Of a DNA stretch of 64,000 nt, positions 59,264-64,000 are shown piece by piece. Source of the stretch: Desulfosporosinus sp. (GTDB taxonomy: Bacteria > Bacillota > Desulfitobacteriia > Desulfitobacteriales > Desulfitobacteriaceae); assembly GCA_031292055.1 (NCBI GenBank), contig JARLHV010000091.1:22783-86782 (forward strand), written 5' to 3'. How positions within the stretch are numbered: position 1 is the stretch's first letter; each line of letters begins with the position of its first letter. The position numbers and the translations under genes are program-made. A model generated the notes under the pieces. The model made no database searches. It saw only the letters and a program-made list of their open reading frames with translations, and was not told the DNA's origin.

Positions 59264-60552
59264 TGCTGCACATCCTCTCTGGTAATGAAAGGCTCATTAA
59301 AAAGTGAGAGCTGTTCAGGATTGGGAGACGTAAGTTGATACTGATCGGTCATAAGCGCTCTAATTGTCCCAGCTGAGGTTATTTTCAGACCATCCATGAT
59401 CCTTCCTTTACAGGTAATAAAATACTGCGCGCGTTTCAGGACGATACCCATCTTTTTAAGCCCGGAAAAATCAAGGAGGCTGCTTCTCCTAGCTGTAAGA
59501 ATACGCCGGGCACTAGTCACGCCAATTCCCGGCACTCGTAAAAGCATCTCATAAGGCGCTTTGTTAATCTCAAGAGGAAACTTCTCCAAATGATTGAGTG
59601 CCCAATTGCACTTGGGGTCAACCTGTAAATTAAAATTGGGATGCTGCTCATCAAGCAGTTCCTGCGCTTCAAAGCCGTAAAATCGCAATAGCCAGTCGGC
59701 CTGATAAAGCCGATGCTCACGCATGAGCGGTGGTTTAGTATTCACAGAAGGCAGTAGGGAATGCTCAGCCACCGGCATATAGGCAGAGAAATAAACCCTT
59801 TTGAGATGATATCTTTTATAAAGTCCTTCAGTTAAGGTTAATATTTTATGGTCTGTATCAGGGGTTGCTCCGACTATGAGCTGCGTACTCTGTCCAGCTG
59901 GTACAAACTTGGAAGCATGACGGAATTTTACAAGATCCGTACTGTTTTCTTGGATTTTAGTACTAATCAGTCCCATTGGACGCAAGATGGACTCCTTTGT
60001 CTTATTCGGGGCTAAGAGCTGTAAACTTTGTTGAGATGGTAGCTCAATGTTGATACTCATCCGATCGGCTAAATGCCCCAAACGCGCAATTAACTCGTTA
60101 TCTGCTCCGGGTATGGCCTTGACATGAATATACCCGCCAAAGTGATAAACGTTACGCAGTAACTCAAGAGCCTTAAGCATTTGTTCAACAGTATTGTTGG
60201 GACTTTGAATCACCCCGGAACTAAGAAATAAACCCTCTATGTAGTTCCGGCGATAGAAGTTAATTGTAAGGTCTGCAAGCTCTCTAGGTGTAAACCCCAC
60301 TCTTGCAATATCATTTGAGAAACGATTGACACAGTATTTGCAATCAAAGATACAGACATTAGTCATCAGAACTTTTAGTAACGATATGCATCGCCCATCT
60401 GCCGAAAAACTATGGCAAATGCCAGCCTTTACAGCACTCCCTATACTGCCCAGCTTGCCACTTCTATCGACACCGCTGGAGGTGCAAGCCACATCGTATT
60501 TAGCTGAATCTGACAAGATCGTCAATTTATCATAAATATCAATCTTCAACAC
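59242..60552 (-). CDS. TIGR03916-type radical-SAM putative DNA repair/modification protein
   Basis: 436 aa. Seen: radical-SAM motif CIFDCKYC (CX3CX2C) near residue 68; FSADGRCISLLKVLMTN upstream; and a C-terminal helix-hairpin-helix region LLRVPGIGVTSARRIL that would bind DNA. The pair with the TIGR03915 protein recurs in clostridia. GTG start (or TTG next codon) after AGGCGG. Not related to spore photoproduct lyase in length, though both act on DNA. Confidence 0.87.
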   Translation of the reverse strand: MLKIDIYDKLTILSDSAKYDVACTSSGVDRSGKLGSIGSAVKAGICHSFSADGRCISLLKVLMTNVCIFDCKYCVNRFSNDIARVGFTPRELADLTINFYRRNYIEGLFLSSGVIQSPNNTVEQMLKALELLRNVYHFGGYIHVKAIPGADNELIARLGHLADRMSINIELPSQQSLQLLAPNKTKESILRPMGLISTKIQENSTDLVKFRHASKFVPAGQSTQLIVGATPDTDHKILTLTEGLYKRYHLKRVYFSAYMPVAEHSLLPSVNTKPPLMREHRLYQADWLLRFYGFEAQELLDEQHPNFNLQVDPKCNWALNHLEKFPLEINKAPYEMLLRVPGIGVTSARRILTARRSSLLDFSGLKKMGIVLKRAQYFITCKGRIMDGLKITSAGTIRALMTDQYQLTSPNPEQLSLFNEPFITREDVQQCLTGQI

Positions 60553-60766
60553 CGCCTAGCTTAGTAACTACATAAGTACTATAATATGAAACGTATGTTC
60601 TTGTCAAAGAGGGACGCCGAGGAAGATGAACCAACAAAGGTGGTCCAAACGATTAAGGAACTCTGTACTAGGCGGCTTCCTGCTTTTTACAAAGTCGACT
60701 CGATTAACGATATTTAGATGTTATGGCTAATGAAGAAACGACACAACAGAATGGGAGGCAATGTTC

Positions 60767-61198
60767 ATGTCACTAGGTAATGCGAAAAGAACGGCTAATA
60801 GGGAAAGACGAAGAGAACTCAGAGAACAACTAACCCCTGAAAACGAGGTTTTAAAAGATCGAAAATTAATTAATGAAGAAGTCAAGCGGAGACTTGTCTC
60901 TGGAGTACAAACGACAGCTCTCGAGTATGACACTCTTTTTAATTATGAGAAGGCCAGTTTAAACAAGGACTTCGATTTATTGAGCTTACTTTTCCAGAGA
61001 ATGTTTTTTTATCGGTTGAATGAGAAACTCTCAGGATTAACATGCGACCATACTTTCCGTCTGAGCAACCTAATCCTCACTCAGATGCAGTTCAGTCGAG
61101 GAAAAATGAATGAGATATTAGAAGTATTTAAGAAAAATGGTGGAACGTGTGATTGTGAGATTATCTACAATGTAGAGAGGCTATTAATTGGCAATTAA
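60767..61198 (+). CDS. DUF2695-type protein
   Basis: 143 aa. Seen: a charged helical N-terminus (NAKRTANRERRRELREQL) and a C-terminal CDHTFRLSNLILTQM followed by NGGTCDCEIIYNV, the Cys/His pattern of DUF2695. Function unknown. ATG 60767 is 9 nt after GGAGG; ATG 60761 is too close to it. Confidence 0.75.
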   Translation: MSLGNAKRTANRERRRELREQLTPENEVLKDRKLINEEVKRRLVSGVQTTALEYDTLFNYEKASLNKDFDLLSLLFQRMFFYRLNEKLSGLTCDHTFRLSNLILTQMQFSRGKMNEILEVFKKNGGTCDCEIIYNVERLLIGN

Positions 61199-61319
61199 TC
61201 ACGTGGTACTCGACCTGGTGGTTTAGGGCACAATAATCCTCACGGCGAAACAGACAGAAGAGTGTGCCACTCGATAGAACTCGACCTAAATATGCCGATG
61301 TGATGTTAAGAGATTCATT

Positions 61320-61350
61320 AAAAACACTGGAAGTGAATCCGGTGTTTTTT
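61320..61350. terminator. Bidirectional hairpin before the repeat-bearing membrane protein
   Basis: AAAAACACTGGA pairs with TCCGGTGTTTTT (one G-U), with T runs on both strands; it lies at the 3' end of the minus-strand gene. Confidence 0.75.
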
Positions 61351-61997
61351 TAGTTTGTAGCGGGAGTGGTGGGTGAAGGCGTTTGATTTGTATCTGGTGA
61401 AGGCGTTTGATTTGTATTTGGTGAAGGCGTTTGATTTGTATTTGGTGAAGGCGTTTGATTTGTATTTGGTGAAGGTGTTTGATTTGTATCTGGTGAAGAA
61501 GTTGAAGAGCGCTTATTAATAGTTGCCATATTGGAAAGAATTGAATAGGTTTCATTGCTGACAACGTATTTTTGAATCTGTCCATTCTCAACCAGGAATA
61601 TCGGATTTGTTGGAGTTCCTTTTGTATCTCCATTGATTACCCCTTGTACAAAAGCATAAGTTTGAGCGTTAACAGGCAATTGCTGAATTGTACCATTGTA
61701 GAGGAAGAGAACCCAATATCCCGTTGCTATTTCATTATTGCCATTGTTCAATGCGTTATTAATACCTGGGGTGCTCTGGATTGGATAACCGGCTGAATTC
61801 AGGGCATTAGGATCAGAAGTACTGGATGAATTGACAGTGTTTGGACTAGTTGTGGTAACGGCAGGATCAGTACTAGAATTAATGGATTTAAAAAAATTGG
61901 GAATAAACAAGTACCCAATAATGCCGATTATAACTATCCCTAAAACTAATGTCCATGAATCCTTCCCCATCGGTTGACGTCCCCACTGATTAGACAT
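61350..61997 (-). CDS. Membrane-anchored protein with C-terminal PSPNTNQT repeats
   Basis: 215 aa. Seen: a cytoplasmic N-terminus of about 13 residues, one membrane segment (LVLGIVIIGIIGYLFI), an Asn/Ser/Thr-rich stalk, a small central domain with YWVLFLYNGTIQQLPV, and five tandem 8-residue repeats at the C-terminus (SPNTNQTP type). Looks like a surface-exposed protein with a flexible Pro/Thr tail. No known family. Confidence 0.75.
   Translation of the reverse strand: MSNQWGRQPMGKDSWTLVLGIVIIGIIGYLFIPNFFKSINSSTDPAVTTTSPNTVNSSSTSDPNALNSAGYPIQSTPGINNALNNGNNEIATGYWVLFLYNGTIQQLPVNAQTYAFVQGVINGDTKGTPTNPIFLVENGQIQKYVVSNETYSILSNMATINKRSSTSSPDTNQTPSPNTNQTPSPNTNQTPSPNTNQTPSPDTNQTPSPTTPATN
61371..61490. 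repeat. 24-bp minisatellite encoding the PSPNTNQT tail
   Basis: Five near-identical copies of a 24-bp unit (GGTGAAGGCGTTTGATTTGT plus four bases) in the 3' end of the membrane-protein gene. In-frame, so copy number may vary between strains. Confidence 0.9.
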
Positions 61998-62158
61998 AAA
62001 CTTCCCCCTCTCAAACTGCGGAGAAAATTGCTCTCATCTACATATACGTAGTTTTCTTGGAGTATATGTTTGTACTTTAATTTAACTTGTATTTGTTTAC
62101 AGAAGAGATTTAATGTTAATAATATGGATAATTCTGTTTATAAAGGAGAAAAAAAGAT

Positions 62159-62308
62159 ATGGATGATGCACCGATCCGAATAATGCTGCTCCGTGATGCG
62201 GACAATTGTGCCTTTAATGAAGGACTAAAGGAAGCTAGGAACAAATCAACAATTAAAGAGCTCGAGAGGGAATATGAGAATTGGTTTAACTATTTGGGAA
62301 AACCTTAG
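62159..62308 (+). CDS. Small charged protein (49 aa)
   Basis: ATG preceded by AAAGGAG; reads MDDAPIRIMLLRDADNCAFN and ends ENWFNYLGKP. Short and helical, too short for usual cut-offs; no family recognised. The following 950 bp hold no clear gene. Confidence 0.55.
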   Translation: MDDAPIRIMLLRDADNCAFNEGLKEARNKSTIKELEREYENWFNYLGKP

Positions 62309-63262
62309 GAACTTCTTAAACAGTTCTCCTGTGGCGGGGTGATTACTCAAGTTGTTGCCTGTTCGACCGTTCTAACGCTAAAAATAACCTCTTCTAAGGC
62401 ACACTCGGCGGCTTTGAAAGTTATGTTGAGGAAATTGGCGGCTAAATATGGCGGGAATACGCAGCACTTGAGGCAATCGTATATCAATAGTCGCTCTCAA
62501 GCCTTTAATCATCATATTTCTTTTATAAGTATAATGAATTTTCCGGCGGCTATAGGCAAAGACCTATATTTGTTATAGATGGCAACCATACCATAATTTA
62601 CAATAGAATTAGACAGTGAAAATAAATAGATTAGGTATTGTTGTGAATTCTCAAATTCCCTATGCCATTTAAGAATAAGGCTTTTAGGTAGGAAAGTAAT
62701 TCCCATATTTGTTATTGTTAGTCGATATAATGTTTCAATCTCGATGTTCAGCTTTAGCGTAAGCGAGTTCACTCAATACAGACACCGTAATCAGATTATA
62801 AGACTGATTACGGTGTTTCTGATGTTATTAGAACGTTATGACAAGGTTTAAGGCATGTAGTGAATAAAACAAATATCTTGATAGTATAACCTGGTAGTCA
62901 CATAAACGATAACATGAACTATAGATAAAACCTATTAAGACTGTTTGGAATCGACGATGAGCCTTTTATATCTTGACAAGCGGGGAAATTATACCGAGCG
63001 TTGCGTCCGGTATCCTTGTCGTAATCTTGGACAAGTGTTTAAATCTGCCTATTGTTGGTGGGCCTTGCGTATGGTATGGTATATATAGGAAATTTTGGTA
63101 ATGGAGGCACTAGCTATGGACATAAATTAAACCCAATTCAACTGGATTGGCGATATCAAAAAACGATTATGACAATAACTATCAAATATAGACATGGTAT
63201 TAAGATAATGCTAGACTTTATTTAGGAACTATAGTGCGATTAAAAAAAGGAGGGCAGAATTT
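62309..63262. other. Long intergenic region, little recognised
   Basis: 954 bp without a convincing gene. Frames at 62339-62578 (+) and 62512-62772 (-) lack ribosome sites and protein-like composition. One strong hairpin (62782-62816) and the AAGGAGGG site before 63263 are all I can point to; a GGAGG-preceded ATG at about 63117 opens only four codons. Confidence 0.45.
62782..62816. terminator. 13-bp hairpin, intrinsic terminator-like
   Basis: ACACCGTAATCAG pairs perfectly with CTGATTACGGTGT, followed by TTCT. No gene directly before it on either strand is clear. Confidence 0.6.
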
Positions 63263-63475
63263 ATGTTAGAACAAAATCCTGTATTCAGAACTAGCCCATC
63301 CGTTCGCCATCAATACCAGTTCCAAGTTGGAGACCGTGTCGAGACGTGTAATCACTGCAAAGGAACTGTTGTTCGAATTGATATTGATGAAAGTGGAGTA
63401 TTTATTGTAGTGCGATTTGATACTCTCTATGGCGAATTCACATACGACCCCTATGATCTGAAAGTAATTCAATGA
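63263..63475 (+). CDS. Small uncharacterised beta-rich protein
   Basis: 70 aa with a single CNHC pair and QVGDRVETCNHCKGTVVRID, suggesting a small SH3-like/KOW-type fold ('GDRV...GTVVRID'). AAGGAGGG before the ATG and a strong terminator after it: a real, monocistronic gene. Function unknown. Confidence 0.7.
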   Translation: MLEQNPVFRTSPSVRHQYQFQVGDRVETCNHCKGTVVRIDIDESGVFIVVRFDTLYGEFTYDPYDLKVIQ

Positions 63476-63525
63476 CATATTTCTTTGTGACAAAAGGGGA
63501 CGTAGCAAGACTTAGACTTGTCTTG

Positions 63526-63557
63526 AAACCGCTTAAAGCTGAAAGCTTTAGGCGGTT
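63526..63557 (+). terminator. Intrinsic terminator
   Basis: AAACCGCTTAAAGCT pairs with AGCTTTAGGCGGTTT (one G-U) followed by further Ts. Confidence 0.9.
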
Positions 63558-63879
63558 TTTTTAACGAAAATTCATTTACAATCGGCTGCAGGTGATGGAT
63601 ACCACGCATCAGTACATCTCATGGAGTTATGGAAAAAAGTTGATTCGATGATCTCGATATGATAGCATAAGAGTACATTTAGCTTCTGCTTTAGGACAAC
63701 CCGGATGGTACTGAAAATGACCATACTGGTATGTTGCGCCAAAAGGCGGCAAGTGGCAAGTGGCAAGTGGATCTAAGCCTGAATGCTTGTACCTGAAGAG
63801 GACTGAGACGGAAGGGGGGCTTTGCTGTACCTGTATGCCTTCTGACTTAAGTTGGGGGGCTTTTATTTTCAATGCGCCT

Positions 63880-64000
63880 GGTTTAATACCCCCGACTTCC
63901 AGTCGGGACAGCTTCTAGCGTGGAGCAAGTAGTAGCAGTCTGTTAAACTATATTAAAGGGGTGACAGCTGCTATGGTAGATTACAAAAAAGGAAGCCACA
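63880..64000 (+). mobile_element. Left end of an IS200/IS605-family element, cut by the window edge
   Basis: A subterminal hairpin CCCGACT-TCC-AGTCGGG (about 63889-63905) precedes, by about 70 bp, the start of a transposase reading frame. Arrangement is typical of a single-stranded-transposing IS200/IS605 left end. Only the first ~120 bp are present, so the rest cannot be described. Confidence 0.6.
63973..64000 (+). CDS. tnpA: Y1 transposase TnpA, N-terminal fragment
   Basis: ATG with GGGGTGAC upstream; reads MVDYKKGSH before the window ends. 'YKKGSH' is the usual N-terminus of IS200/IS605 TnpA proteins, which continue into HLVFVTKYR. Partial by window edge. Confidence 0.55.

Noticed and set aside
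61371..61490. 24-bp repeats as a CRISPR array
   Set aside because: No spacers between units; repeats are contiguous and coding.
61286..61633. Repeat-rich minus-strand frame of 115 codons
   Set aside because: Alternative-frame shadow of the 24-bp repeats in the 61350-61997 gene.
62339..62578. 79-codon frame
   Set aside because: No good ribosome site, composition not protein-like, no recognisable motif.
62512..62772. 86-codon minus-strand frame
   Set aside because: Overlaps the previous frame, lacks ribosome site and family resemblance.

Overview
The window looks like chromosomal DNA of a spore-forming, anaerobic, low-to-mid GC Firmicute of the Peptococcaceae/Desulfitobacteriaceae type. Desulfosporosinus or Desulfitobacterium is the best guess; this is inferred, since no rRNA is present. 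The clues are strong GGAGG ribosome sites, frequent GTG/TTG starts, a DsrK/HdrD-type iron-sulfur protein, lactate-oxidation genes, rubrerythrin, cytochrome bd for oxygen defence, a spore-type LysM/GH18 hydrolase, TPP riboswitches and an AgrBD peptide signalling module.

Layout. 0-6 kb: cydABDC, cytochrome bd oxidase and its ABC assembly exporter. 6-11.5 kb: a polysaccharide deacetylase, an NtrC-type two-component pair, and a divergent gene behind a well-formed sigma-54 promoter. 11.5-13 kb: rmuC. 13-16.7 kb: a TPP-riboswitch thiamine salvage operon (thiD-cytX-thiM-thiE). 16.8-18 kb: a lipoprotein. 18.4-22.5 kb: a lactate module (glcD-like, glcF-like, larA). 22.6-24.1 kb: no coding sequence, but two tandem copies of a promoter-driven, terminator-ended unit of about 660 nt with conserved blocks and a 16-bp long-range pairing; I read these as twin large structured non-coding RNAs of a class I cannot name. 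24.2-27.4 kb: three tandem M42 aminopeptidases. 27.7-28.1 kb: an antitoxin beside a broken MazF-like toxin. 28.1-33.2 kb: a second TPP-riboswitch operon on the minus strand (thiS-thiG-thiH-thiF-thiE-thiC) for de novo thiamine synthesis.

33.2-37.4 kb: an agr-like module made of two tandem paralogous membrane proteins, agrB, a small agrD and a PAS sensor kinase. 37.4-40.4 kb: an acetyltransferase and an IscB/omega-RNA mobile element with matching terminal hairpins and a decayed TnpA. 40.4-46.1 kb: a molybdopterin oxidoreductase and a YhaO/YhaN (SbcD/SbcC-like) pair whose catalytic motifs look degenerate in both members. 46.1-50.5 kb: UDP-glucose dehydrogenase, a family 4 glycosyltransferase and a zinc phospholipase C-like protein. 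50.5-55.7 kb: small proteins, the spore hydrolase, a flavodoxin-type reductase divergent from an HxlR regulator, and an ABC exporter. 55.8-58.4 kb: DsrK-like protein divergent from rubrerythrin. 58.4-60.6 kb: the paired TIGR03915/TIGR03916-type radical-SAM DNA-repair proteins. 60.7-64 kb: small unknown proteins, a repeat-bearing membrane protein and the left end of an IS200/IS605 element cut by the window edge.

Several starts differ from the longest open frame and were chosen from ribosome-binding sites or homology. Family assignments come from recognising motifs by eye; no database search was run.
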